A DNA stretch of 13,857 nucleotides from QHXW01 sp041486185. GTDB taxonomy: Bacteria; Acidobacteriota; Terriglobia; Bryobacterales; Bryobacteraceae. Each line of letters begins with the position of its first letter. The first letter of the stretch is position 1. The notes beneath the pieces were generated by a model that was not told the DNA's origin, searched no databases, and saw nothing but the letters and a program-made list of their open reading frames with translations. The stretch covers positions 1 to 13,857 of the forward strand of contig JBGPKX010000139.1 of the NCBI GenBank assembly GCA_041486185.1, in the 5' to 3' direction. Positions 6,123 through 13,857 of the stretch are shown here, piece after piece. The translations under genes and the position numbers were made by a program.

Positions 6123-7439
6123 ATGCCGAGAGAGCATTCGCCGGATGAACGCCGCGGTCAGGCGCTAATCATGGTGACGTTGGCTTCCATTCCCATGTTC
6201 GGCCTCATCGGCCTGGCGGTCGATCTTGGATGGATGGAGTTCGTGAAGAAGCGGGCCCAGACGGCTGCCGACGCAGCCGCGATGGCGGCACTCCTACAGT
6301 TTCAATCGACTACCTACAGCAGTTCCTTCACCTGTGGTGCCAACGGTGTAGTCTGCCAAGTTCCCACGTCGTGCAGTCCCACCCCGAGCAATTATCTGCA
6401 CAGCGGGTGTCTCTATGCCCAACTGAACGGCTTTTCCTCGGCAGGGAACCAGAATGTCACGATGGAAGCCGGCGTAGGCGTTCCACCCACGGCGGCCGGG
6501 GTCCAATCTTCTGCCTACTGGGTGACTGCGCGGGTAAATCAATCGGTCCCCCAACTTTTTTCAGCCGTTCTCGGCAACAGCACGGGGCTGGTTTCGGCGC
6601 GTGCAACAGCAGCCCTGAACCCGGCCAAAGACTGCATCTGGGTAATGGATCCCTCGGGCAGCGGCGCTCTTTCAATGAGCGGAACACCAGATCTCAACAG
6701 CGGTTGCGGAGTCTACATCAACTCAAACAATGCAACTGCCTTGAGTGGTAACGGGACGCCAACGCTGAGGGCAAGCGAAATTGATATTGTTGGCGGCTAT
6801 AGTTTCGGCGGCACATTGCAACCAAACCCACCCAGTACAGGCGTCGCTCCGATGAGTGACCCCCTTGCGAGTTTGCCAGCGCCCAGCGTGCCGGCAGGAT
6901 GCGACCACAATAACTACACAGCCGCTGGCTGGTCAACCCCTACGTTGAGCCCCGGGGTCTATTGTGGCGGCATTTCTGTCAAGAATGCCACAGTGACTTT
7001 CAATCCAGGCACGTACATTCTGAAAGGCGGCGGATTGAGCACGCAGAATGCAAACTCCATTATTCAAGGGACTGGTGTGACAATTTACAATACGTACGAC
7101 GCCACGCACTCATACGCACCATTCGACATCGTAGCGACATCGACGGCTACGCTTACTGCCCCTACGAGCGGCACCTATAGCGGCGTCTTGATAATGGAGG
7201 ACCGACGCATCCCGGCAGGCGTTTACTCCGACAACTTCGGCGGCGGCAGTGCCGCGGCTTATACGGGCATCATTTATGGACCAAAGTCCACCATGAAGTT
7301 TTACGGAAACGCGTCGTTGACCGCCTACACGATCATCGTCTGTTATCGGCTACAGATGGTCGGGACAACAGCCATTAATGACGACTACTCCAGCCTTCCA
7401 ACCGGCAATCCGATCAAGATAACGGCGCTGGTGGAGTGA
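6123..7439 (+). CDS. TadG-like pilus-assembly protein with N-terminal anchor and repetitive C-terminal domain
   Basis: The start at 6123 is chosen because GGAGG at 6113-6117 precedes it by five bases; an in-frame ATG at 6063 would add 20 residues but lacks a ribosome site. The 438-residue product has the TadG-type N-terminus: ERRGQALIMVTLA, a membrane segment at about residues 13-37, then FVKKRAQTAADAAAMAAL, the hallmark of the family. The remainder is Ser/Thr/Gly/Asn-rich with repeated short strands (for example SMSGTPDLNSGCG and ALSGNGTPTLRAS) and several Cys, suggesting a beta-helix or similar exported domain. Tad pseudopilins act at the cell envelope in pilus or adhesin assembly. It leads a three-gene operon with two TadE-like genes. 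No tadA, tadB, tadC or secretin gene is in the window. Confidence 0.85.
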   Translation: MPREHSPDERRGQALIMVTLASIPMFGLIGLAVDLGWMEFVKKRAQTAADAAAMAALLQFQSTTYSSSFTCGANGVVCQVPTSCSPTPSNYLHSGCLYAQLNGFSSAGNQNVTMEAGVGVPPTAAGVQSSAYWVTARVNQSVPQLFSAVLGNSTGLVSARATAALNPAKDCIWVMDPSGSGALSMSGTPDLNSGCGVYINSNNATALSGNGTPTLRASEIDIVGGYSFGGTLQPNPPSTGVAPMSDPLASLPAPSVPAGCDHNNYTAAGWSTPTLSPGVYCGGISVKNATVTFNPGTYILKGGGLSTQNANSIIQGTGVTIYNTYDATHSYAPFDIVATSTATLTAPTSGTYSGVLIMEDRRIPAGVYSDNFGGGSAAAYTGIIYGPKSTMKFYGNASLTAYTIIVCYRLQMVGTTAINDDYSSLPTGNPIKITALVE

Positions 7440-7457
7440 AGCAAGGAGACGTTCGAC

Positions 7458-7895
7458 ATGTCTGGACTCAAGCGCCGCCGATTCCGAGAACGAGGACACG
7501 CAGTGATTGAGATCTCTCTCTTGGCGCCGTGGATTTTCTTTCTGTTCATGGGTACGCTTGATTTCGGGTTTTATGCATACGCCATCATTTCCAGTCAAAA
7601 TGCGGCGCGAGTCGCCGTGATGCAGACATCTCAGAATTCCACGACTGCGGCTAATAGCACCCTGGCGTGCCAGTACGCTTTGACGGAGCTCAACGCCTTA
7701 CCTAATACTCACAGCCTGAATAGCTGCGACGCTCTTCCCGTCATCGTCAATGCCACACAGGTCGTCGACGCCGACGGTGCCAACGCTTCGCAGGTTTCCA
7801 TCACTTATCAGACGATCAACATGATTCCGATTCCCGGTCTCACGGGTCGCCTTACTCTGACGCGAACCGCACAAATGAGGTTGAAGCAGCCATGA
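7458..7895 (+). CDS. TadE-like pseudopilin 1
   Basis: This 145-residue protein has the TadE pattern: a short basic leader (KRRRFRERG), then HAVIEISLLAPWIFFLF with Glu18 in the position of the conserved acidic residue, a single membrane segment to about residue 38, and SSQNAARVAVMQ where TadE proteins carry their conserved post-membrane region. TadE-type pseudopilins are thought to be processed by a prepilin peptidase and to assist Tad pilus or adhesin assembly. AAGGAGA at 7443-7449 provides a good ribosome site eight bases before the ATG. It lies 18 bases after the TadG-like gene and overlaps the next gene by ATGA. Confidence 0.85.
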   Translation: MSGLKRRRFRERGHAVIEISLLAPWIFFLFMGTLDFGFYAYAIISSQNAARVAVMQTSQNSTTAANSTLACQYALTELNALPNTHSLNSCDALPVIVNATQVVDADGANASQVSITYQTINMIPIPGLTGRLTLTRTAQMRLKQP

Positions 7896-8401
7896 CGGGT
7901 CATACTAAAAAGCCACAGGCCGGGGCGTCCGTTCTCGAATTTACTTTAGTAGGCATACCCATCATTTTCTTTCTAATCTCGACCTTTGAGATAGCCCGCG
8001 GCATGTGGAACTATCACGCGCTGGCTTACGCGGTGAGGGAAGGCACGCGGTATGCGAGCGTGCATGGCGTGAACTGCGCCACCGCTCCGAACACTTGCAC
8101 GGTAACCATTGCGCAGATCACCCAGCGCATTCTGGATGCCGGTATTGGGCTGACGTCCAGTCAGCTCCAGCTGACGTTTACTCATACGGGCGGTGCAACC
8201 GCCTGTACCGCGAATAGCTGCTTGGCGAACAATACCGCGTGGCCTCCAGCACCGGGCAACGCGGTAGGAAACTACATTCAGATTGACGCAACGTTACCAT
8301 TTCAGTCCGCCATCTGCATGTTTTGGCCGGGTGCCGGACCTGGGTCAACGTTCGGCACGTTCAACTTCCCCGCGTCATCGCGGGATACTATCCAGTTCTA
8401 G
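7892..8401 (+). CDS. TadE-like pseudopilin 2
   Basis: This 169-residue protein starts within the stop codon of the preceding gene (ATGA at 7892-7895), so translation is probably coupled. It repeats the TadE pattern: basic leader, GASVLEFTLVGIPIIFFLIS with Glu16 as the conserved acidic residue, one membrane segment to about residue 32, then YAVREGTRYASVHG, a conserved post-membrane motif. The exported part contains several Cys residues (CATAPNTC, CTANSC) that may form disulfides. It is the last gene of the tad-like operon. Confidence 0.85.
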   Translation: MTGHTKKPQAGASVLEFTLVGIPIIFFLISTFEIARGMWNYHALAYAVREGTRYASVHGVNCATAPNTCTVTIAQITQRILDAGIGLTSSQLQLTFTHTGGATACTANSCLANNTAWPPAPGNAVGNYIQIDATLPFQSAICMFWPGAGPGSTFGTFNFPASSRDTIQF

Positions 8402-8689
8402 CGCGTCAGACCTGCTGTAACCCTGAACCTCAGAAGAGCGTCTGGGAAGAAGTCGAGCGGATCCCGCGCGACTGCGTGGTAGCGTTACGTCCCTGGTAGT
8501 GAAGGGATTAGGAACATACCTCGAAAACGATTTCTGTGGTCAGGTCCCGGGAAACTTGAGAATCGCATCTTGCGACGGGCGGGCACCATCCTGAAATGTA
8601 CCGTCTCTATCTCAAGGGGCGGCTTGGCCAGGATGACCGGGCATTCGTGTACCTCGACGAGGCTCTCCGGCGGGATTAATGGGACCTAT

Positions 8690-9058
8690 ATGAACGATGA
8701 AGCCGGGCCGCTTTCAGCCGAGCGCGCGTTCTTTACAGCGCTGCTCGAGAGCAACGTCGAAGCTCTCGATCGAGTTTTGGCTGACGATTTCATGTTGATC
8801 GATGTGATGAGCGGATCTGAGATCGCGAAGGCCGCGTTGCTCGAAGTGATTCGCTCCGGCCAGCTCAGATTCGAAACCATTGAACCCTTGGACTCTCTCG
8901 TCCGCTTCTATCAAACGACGGCCGTGGTGACCGGTAGCACGCTGATGAGAGGCCGGTTCGGCGCGACACCGTTCACGGCGCATAGCCGCTCGCTACTTGC
9001 CTACTACGCCATGATTTCCTTGATCGGCGCGCCAAAGTCAATCTCCAGCCGCTTTTGA
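8690..9058 (+). CDS. DUF4440/SnoaL-like (NTF2 fold) protein with an apparently replaced C-terminus
   Basis: From the ATG at 8690 the product is 122 residues. Its first ~100 read as a normal DUF4440-type NTF2-like domain: AERAFFTALLESNVEALDRV, LADDFMLIDVMSG, then a long helix and the strand ending FTAHSR. Family members normally continue from that point with a final pair of strands (roughly RYTHVYVxxxGxWxL). Here the last 22 residues are unrelated and mostly lie antisense to the end of the convergent DUF1501 gene (55-base overlap), so the gene seems truncated near 8989 by a rearrangement. A longer frame back to 8570 exists, but residues before the 8690 Met do not resemble the family. Such proteins are small binding or enzyme folds of varied function. 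Possibly a pseudogene. Confidence 0.65.
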   Translation: MNDEAGPLSAERAFFTALLESNVEALDRVLADDFMLIDVMSGSEIAKAALLEVIRSGQLRFETIEPLDSLVRFYQTTAVVTGSTLMRGRFGATPFTAHSRSLLAYYAMISLIGAPKSISSRF

Positions 9059-10518
9059 CCGGGCACTTCGAGCCGGCGCGGATCGAGCCCAAGTTGGTGC
9101 AACACTGTGGCGTGAATATCCGTTACATAGTGGCGATTCTCTATCGCGTGGAAACCCAATTCATCTGTGGCGCCGTGGATTACACCGCCCTTGATCCCGC
9201 CGCCTGCCATCCAAGTGGTGAAGCCAAAAGGATGATGATCGCGCCCGCCCTTTGACGTGGCGTCGTTTGGCCGGACCTCAACTCCTGGCGACCGCCCGAA
9301 TTCGGTAGCCCACACGACGAGGGTGTCATTCAGCATGCCCCTTTGTTTCAGATCGGCGAGCAAACCGGCGATGGGTTGGTCGACCATGCCACTCAGCTTG
9401 GTGTGGTTTTCTTTCAGGTCGGAGTGCGCGTCCCAGCCGTTGTTATCGTTCCCGGTACCGCCATGGAAGACCTGTACGAATCGCACGCCGCGCTCCACCA
9501 GCCGGCGCGCGGTCAGACAGATTTGGCCAAAGTTTTTTGTCTCTTCCTGCTCCAGCCCGTACATGCGGCGTGTGGCGGCATTCTCTTGCTCGAAGCGGAA
9601 TAGCTCCGGAATCGTAGTCTGCATGCGAAACGCCAGCTCGTAGGACTTGATGCGGGCCCGCAGGCTGGCATCTTCCGGATAGATCACAGAGTCCAACTGA
9701 TTCAGCTTCTGCACCAATTCGAATTCGGCCTCTTGCTCACCTTTGAAACTTGCGCGCTCCGGACGGGCGAACGGCAACGGATGCTCGGGATCGACGGCCA
9801 GTGGCACGCCGCTGTGCTCGGGGCCGAGATAGTTTCCGCCGACAGCGGCAAAGCCGCCGCAATTGGTCGCAACCATCGGGCCGAGCACCACGAATTGGGG
9901 AAGATTCTCATTGAGCGTGCCCAAGCCGTAATGCACCCAGGAGCCGACGGAGGGGTAATACCCCTGGAAAAACTGGCGGCCGGTGTGAAACTGCAATTGC
10001 GCGCCATGATCGTTGTCGGTGGTCCAGGTAGAGCGTATGAAAGCGATATCATCGGCGCACTCGGCCAGGTGCGGCCACCAGTCGCTGATTTCGACGCCGC
10101 ACTGCCCGTGCTTGCGGTAGCCGACCTGCAGAGGCAACAAAGTCTGCATGAGCTTCCGCTCTTCCATCGTGGCGTTGACACGGTTCTGGATGAGCGGGGA
10201 CTCGAGCACCCGCCGATATGGCGTCTCGCCGATGGTTTTTCCGCCGTACTTGCTCAAAGCGGGTTTAGGGTCGAAACTTTCCACGTGACTGACGCCGCCC
10301 AGCATGAAGATCCAGATGACACTCTTGGCTTTCGGAGTGAAATGCGGTTTGCCATCCGGGCGAACAAAATCCTGCACGGTAGCCGCTCGCGCAACGCCGT
10401 CCTTCTGCAGCATGGCGCCCAGCACCAGTCCGGTAAAACCCAACCCGGAATCAGCCAGAAAAGATCGACGGCTGACCCTTCCACAACAACTGCCGAAAAG
10501 CGGACGCACCAGCTTCAT
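9004..10518 (-). CDS. DUF1501 family protein, Tat-exported
   Basis: This 504-residue protein begins with a twin-arginine signal (SRRSFLADSG, Arg17-Arg18) and a hydrophobic stretch to about residue 45. Family motifs follow: WIFMLGGVSHVESFDPKPAL after the signal, SVGSWVHYGLGT in the middle, then NNGWDAHSDLKEN, LVVWATEFGR and GRDHHPFGFTTWMAGGG toward the C-terminus. DUF1501 proteins belong near the alkaline phosphatase/sulfatase superfamily; their substrate is not established. The ATG is preceded by GGGGAG at 10522-10527, and the upstream DUF1549/DUF1553 gene ends only nine bases away, so the two form an operon, as is common in Planctomycetes and Acidobacteria. Length and both termini look complete. 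Confidence 0.9.
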   Translation of the reverse strand: MKLVRPLFGSCCGRVSRRSFLADSGLGFTGLVLGAMLQKDGVARAATVQDFVRPDGKPHFTPKAKSVIWIFMLGGVSHVESFDPKPALSKYGGKTIGETPYRRVLESPLIQNRVNATMEERKLMQTLLPLQVGYRKHGQCGVEISDWWPHLAECADDIAFIRSTWTTDNDHGAQLQFHTGRQFFQGYYPSVGSWVHYGLGTLNENLPQFVVLGPMVATNCGGFAAVGGNYLGPEHSGVPLAVDPEHPLPFARPERASFKGEQEAEFELVQKLNQLDSVIYPEDASLRARIKSYELAFRMQTTIPELFRFEQENAATRRMYGLEQEETKNFGQICLTARRLVERGVRFVQVFHGGTGNDNNGWDAHSDLKENHTKLSGMVDQPIAGLLADLKQRGMLNDTLVVWATEFGRSPGVEVRPNDATSKGGRDHHPFGFTTWMAGGGIKGGVIHGATDELGFHAIENRHYVTDIHATVLHQLGLDPRRLEVPGQKRLEIDFGAPIKEIMA

Positions 10519-10527
10519 ATTTCTCCC

Positions 10528-13500
10528 CTAACGAATCGTCACAAAGTCATTGTGATTCAGTAAAGCGTGAACCAGATCCTCGCGCGCACGCAAGACAGGC
10601 GCTGTGGTTTGTCCGGTTCCTGAACCCTGCCAGGCCGGTTTTTCGGGACCGCGGAATCGTTCTTCTTCTTGCGCGAGAAATTTTTCGCCCAGGCTCAGCT
10701 CCTCCGCTGAAGGAGGACGGCCCAACACAGCCTCGAACGCCGCGTTAACGAAATTTGCAGATGCCGCGTTCGCACCGCCCAGGCGGCCAGCGATCAGACC
10801 CGCCACGGTAAAGCTCAATTTGCTGTTGGACAAAGCCAGCGCCTGCTGCGGAGCCACCGTTTCGCTGCGCTCATAGCACTCGATAGGACTCGCGCCGTCG
10901 AACACTTGCAAGAAAACCATCTGGTTATCCGGTGTCTGATGAAAATATACACTGCGTCGCCGGGATTCCTGGCCTTTGGCCTCGTCGATCTCCGGGCCAC
11001 CCATCCCCATGTCCAGCGAGCCAGCCATATACAGCATGCTGTCGCGCACGGCCTCCGCCTCCATACGGTGCGGGTTCATGCGCCACAAGTACTTATTGTC
11101 GGGGTCGATCGAGAGATTACGCTCCTTCGGGTCATCGGCCCAGGACTGCATCCGGTATGTGTTGCTGGTAACCATGAGCCGGTGAAGAGCTTTCATGCTC
11201 CAGTTCTTTTCCATGAACTCGCGTGCCAGCCAATCGAGCAGCTCCGGATGGCTGGGCGGCTTTCCGTTCATGCCGAAGTTCACCACGGTGGGAACCAGGG
11301 CCTTTCCAAAATGACGCAACCAGATGTGATTGACTGCGACGCGCGCGGCGAGAGGGTTTTGCGGGCTGGCGATCCAGCGGGCCAACGCCAGCCGACGGCC
11401 GCTGCTGGTGGCAGGGTAGAGCGTGCCCACCGGGGTGTAGCTCGTCGTAGCCTGATTTAATGCGGCTTGGGCGGCTTCGAGTTCCTCGCCCGCTGCGTCG
11501 ATTCGCTGCTCGCGGGCGCGCTCTTCTTTGTCGCTGGCGACTTTGGTATTCAGGGCATCCGAGAGCTTCTGCTGCGCTTGCGCCAGCTCCGCTTGCGCTT
11601 TCAACAGACTGGCCTGGCGATCGGCTTTACGAGCCAATTCGGCCAACTCTTCGGCACGCGCATCGGGCGGGTTCGCGTATTTCGCATTGTCGGCTGCAAT
11701 GCGAGCCTCGAGCGCCGGGAGATTCGCGCGGGCCCAGGCCATGTGCTTTTCCGCGAGTGCCGCCGCGGACTCCGCCTTGCGCAACGCGGTTGCAGGATCT
11801 TCTTCCGGCAGTTGATCGATCCAGCGAGCGACCTCCGCGATCTGCTCCTCAGCCATCGGCGCCTGGTTCAAAGGCATTCTGGGCTTCTTCTCGCCTTTCA
11901 AGTAGAGAACCAGCGGGCTGTCGGCGCTGCTTCCAGGAAGCATAACAGGCCCGTTGATGACGCCTCCCTGAGAGATGGATTCGGCCGACTCGAGCACGAG
12001 TCCGCTGGCCTGCTTCTGCGAATCGTGACAGCCAAAACAACTCTTCTCGAGGATGGGCCTGACGGTTTTGTCGAAGCTGATCGGGTCGGCACTGGATTTG
12101 GCGGCTTTGGGCGAAGGCTTCGGATTCGCGGCCGTCTCGGCGGCCCGCTGTGTGGCTTTGGCCAGCACCCGGTTGGCTCTCGCCAGGGCGACTTCCGAAC
12201 GTTCTATCTCCTGCCTGGCTTGAACAACGAGGTCCTGCTGCACATACTTCTTGAGGTCCGGGTAGGTTGCCTCGAGCGGAAGTGCCACCGGTTGAATTTT
12301 GATCGGATCGCCGCCCAAGACTTCCGGCACGCCCGGTATGAGCGGATGCTCTTTGTCCGGCGCGTCCGGATTGCCTCGAATGTACCTGTACGTCGCCGGA
12401 TAAATGGCCACGATCACATGCTTGAATTTGGGTGAGTCGAGGTGAGCGGGCCGAGGATCGGCGTCAAAGGCGCGCGGCAATCCGTCTTTCGCGAGATCCG
12501 GCTGACCGGGAAGGCGGTCCATGCGAATGTCTTCCGGTTCGAAGAACGCCCGGAACCGGTAGTATTCTTCCTGAGCGATGGGATCGTATTTGTGGTCGTG
12601 GCAGCGCGCACAGCGCAGGGTGAGGCCGAGAAACGCGGCACCGGTGTGCTCCACTGTATCCTGCAACCAGAGATCGCGGTTGTACAGGTAATAGTTCCGG
12701 CCGAGAAAGCCGGTGCCGGCCAGGACCTTCGGGTCTGACGGTGCGAGTTCGTCGCCCGCCAGCATCTCTTGAATGAACCGGTCATAGCCTTTGTCCTGGT
12801 TCAATGATTCGATGATCCAGTCGCGCCAGTGCCAGATGTGCGGCCGGCTGCTGCGGTCGGCGCTCCCGTAGACATCGCTGTAGCGCCAGATATCCATCCA
12901 GTGACGGCCCCAGCGCTCGCCGTATTGCGGGCGAGCCAGTAGGTTTTCGACGGCTTTCTCGTAAGCGTCGCGGGACTTGTCGGCCAAAAACGCTTGTAAT
13001 TCTTCTCGCGTAGGCGGAAGCCCGATCAGATCGAGATACACGCGACGCAGGAGCACGCGCTTGTCCGCCGGCGGCATCGGACGCAGATCACGCTTTTCGC
13101 GCTCGGAAGCAATGAACGCGTCGATCGGATTGCGGATCCAGGCTGCGTTTTTCACTTGGGGCACCGCAGGCTTCTTGGGCGCCTGGAAGGCCCAATGACT
13201 GCTGATGCGGCGGGCTGATTTCGCGCTCAGCGGTCCGTCATACGGGGCCCCAGCGTTAATCCAGTCGCGAACGCGGGCGATTTGCTCCTCGGAAAGCTTG
13301 GCGGCTTGAAAGGGCATGCCGGGCTGGATTTCATGGCTGACGCGCTTGTAGAGCGCGCTCTCCAGGGCGTTGCCCGGCACGACGGCAGGCCCGGTCTCGC
13401 CGCCGCGCAAAAGCCCGTCGCGGGTCGAAAGGTCCAAGCCGGATCGTTTTACCTGGCCGGCGCCGTGGCAATTCAAACACTGCGTTTCGAGCAGGGGGCG

Positions 13501-13857
13501 AATGTGGGTTGCAAATAGGGCATGGCCGCCCTCGTGCGACGCGGCCGCAGATTCGCCATAAGGGGCGCCGGCGTTGATCCACTCCGCGAATTTCGCGATC
13601 ACCTCATCCGGTAACTTGCCGGTCTTGTAGGGCATCCCAGGTTCCTGCTCATGCGTAATCAGCTTATAGAGCAGGCTGTCTTTGGCGTTGCCAGGCAGAA
13701 TCGCGGGGCCGTTCATGCCACCCCGCAGAAGCGCCTCTCTGGTGGTGACATCCAGGCCGCCCTTGCGTGACTGCCCTTCATGACAGATTACGCAGTGCTT
13801 TTCCAGGGCTGGCTTGATTTGCTGAACGAAGACCGGGGCGCCTGTCGTCGTCTGAGC
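10528..13857 (-). CDS. Planctomycete-type cytochrome/DUF1549/DUF1553 protein with four CxxCH motifs (5' partial)
   Basis: The frame is open through the right edge, so the start and probable signal peptide are missing; 1109 residues are visible, numbered from the edge. CxxCH heme-type motifs lie at residues 22-26 (CVICH), 127-131 (CLNCH), 416-420 (CARCH) and 607-611 (CFGCH). The first two sit in tandem copies of a PSCyt1-type module 105 residues apart, each ending WINAGAPY. DUF1549 spans about residues 220-440 (LDLIGLPPTREEL, then HWMDIWRYSD). A third PSCyt1-like module is followed by a long Ala/Glu-rich coiled-coil stretch (about 683-803). DUF1553 spans about 815-1085 (NPLAARVAVNHIW, FGMNGKPPSHPELLDWL). 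The family is probably periplasmic and pairs with DUF1501; its reaction is unknown. A third cytochrome module between the two DUF domains is less usual than the standard order. Confidence 0.9.
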   Translation of the reverse strand, partial: AQTTTGAPVFVQQIKPALEKHCVICHEGQSRKGGLDVTTREALLRGGMNGPAILPGNAKDSLLYKLITHEQEPGMPYKTGKLPDEVIAKFAEWINAGAPYGESAAASHEGGHALFATHIRPLLETQCLNCHGAGQVKRSGLDLSTRDGLLRGGETGPAVVPGNALESALYKRVSHEIQPGMPFQAAKLSEEQIARVRDWINAGAPYDGPLSAKSARRISSHWAFQAPKKPAVPQVKNAAWIRNPIDAFIASEREKRDLRPMPPADKRVLLRRVYLDLIGLPPTREELQAFLADKSRDAYEKAVENLLARPQYGERWGRHWMDIWRYSDVYGSADRSSRPHIWHWRDWIIESLNQDKGYDRFIQEMLAGDELAPSDPKVLAGTGFLGRNYYLYNRDLWLQDTVEHTGAAFLGLTLRCARCHDHKYDPIAQEEYYRFRAFFEPEDIRMDRLPGQPDLAKDGLPRAFDADPRPAHLDSPKFKHVIVAIYPATYRYIRGNPDAPDKEHPLIPGVPEVLGGDPIKIQPVALPLEATYPDLKKYVQQDLVVQARQEIERSEVALARANRVLAKATQRAAETAANPKPSPKAAKSSADPISFDKTVRPILEKSCFGCHDSQKQASGLVLESAESISQGGVINGPVMLPGSSADSPLVLYLKGEKKPRMPLNQAPMAEEQIAEVARWIDQLPEEDPATALRKAESAAALAEKHMAWARANLPALEARIAADNAKYANPPDARAEELAELARKADRQASLLKAQAELAQAQQKLSDALNTKVASDKEERAREQRIDAAGEELEAAQAALNQATTSYTPVGTLYPATSSGRRLALARWIASPQNPLAARVAVNHIWLRHFGKALVPTVVNFGMNGKPPSHPELLDWLAREFMEKNWSMKALHRLMVTSNTYRMQSWADDPKERNLSIDPDNKYLWRMNPHRMEAEAVRDSMLYMAGSLDMGMGGPEIDEAKGQESRRRSVYFHQTPDNQMVFLQVFDGASPIECYERSETVAPQQALALSNSKLSFTVAGLIAGRLGGANAASANFVNAAFEAVLGRPPSAEELSLGEKFLAQEEERFRGPEKPAWQGSGTGQTTAPVLRAREDLVHALLNHNDFVTIR

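Noticed and set aside
6230..6751. 173-codon frame inside the TadG-like gene
   Set aside because: It is an out-of-frame shadow, rich in Arg/Ser/Gln, of a gene with clear TadG motifs.
8596..8679. 27-residue frame ending 11 bases before the DUF4440-like start, faintly reminiscent of a TPR tail
   Set aside because: Too short to judge, no ribosome site and no confident family match.
9733..10563. 276-codon plus-strand open frame opposite the DUF1501 gene
   Set aside because: It is antisense to a complete family-typical DUF1501 gene and shows no recognisable domain.
11467..12435. 322-codon plus-strand open frame opposite the DUF1549/DUF1553 gene
   Set aside because: It is Arg/Leu/Gly-rich antisense shadow of a confidently identified gene with high G+C; no family motif is present.

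Overview
The window looks like chromosomal DNA from an Acidobacteriota bacterium, most likely a Solibacter/Bryobacter-type soil organism. This is inferred from family content only: a DUF1501 gene paired with a planctomycete-cytochrome/DUF1549/DUF1553 gene, stand-alone TadE/TadG pseudopilin genes, dockerin and Chb/Hex C-terminal modules on a secreted protein, and moderately high G+C. No rRNA, tRNA, CRISPR array or intact mobile element is visible.

Layout, left to right. (1) Bases 1-1931 (+) hold the 3' part of a large secreted multidomain protein: a glycoside-hydrolase-like region, a Chb/Hex C-terminal fold, a Calx-beta-like domain and a dockerin-like pair of EF-hand loops. (2) Bases 2198-2533 (+) encode a small PilZ-type putative c-di-GMP receptor. 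(3) Bases 2534-3948 are mainly a graveyard: the terminal repeat and C-terminal end of an IS6-family element, abutting a frameshifted MASE1 sensor fragment, then unidentified decayed sequence. One plausible 40-residue membrane protein (3640-3762) lies inside it. (4) Bases 3949-5743 (-) form a tight three-gene operon joined by two ATGA overlaps: an ECF-like sigma factor, a 125-residue soluble protein of unknown function and a 299-residue multipass membrane protein. (5) Bases 5744-6122 are an A+T-rich divergent intergenic region with inverted and direct repeats and three TGAAAC...TCT(A/T) pairs resembling ECF promoters, all pointing toward the next operon. (6) Bases 6123-8401 (+) carry a TadG-like protein and two TadE-like pseudopilins. 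(7) Bases 8690-9058 (+) are a DUF4440/NTF2-like gene that seems to have lost its natural C-terminus and runs into the convergent neighbour. (8) Bases 9004-13857 (-) carry a DUF1549/DUF1553 protein with four CxxCH motifs, open at the right edge, followed nine bases later by its DUF1501 partner, a Tat-exported protein.

How the parts may work together. The sigma-factor operon and the Tad-like operon are divergent and share the repeat-rich control region, so the simplest hypothesis is that this sigma factor drives the pseudopilin genes, with the co-translated membrane protein and/or small soluble protein acting as regulator. That is inference; no recognised anti-sigma domain was seen. The DUF1501 and DUF1549/DUF1553 genes are a well-known pair of uncertain function in Planctomycetes and Acidobacteria.
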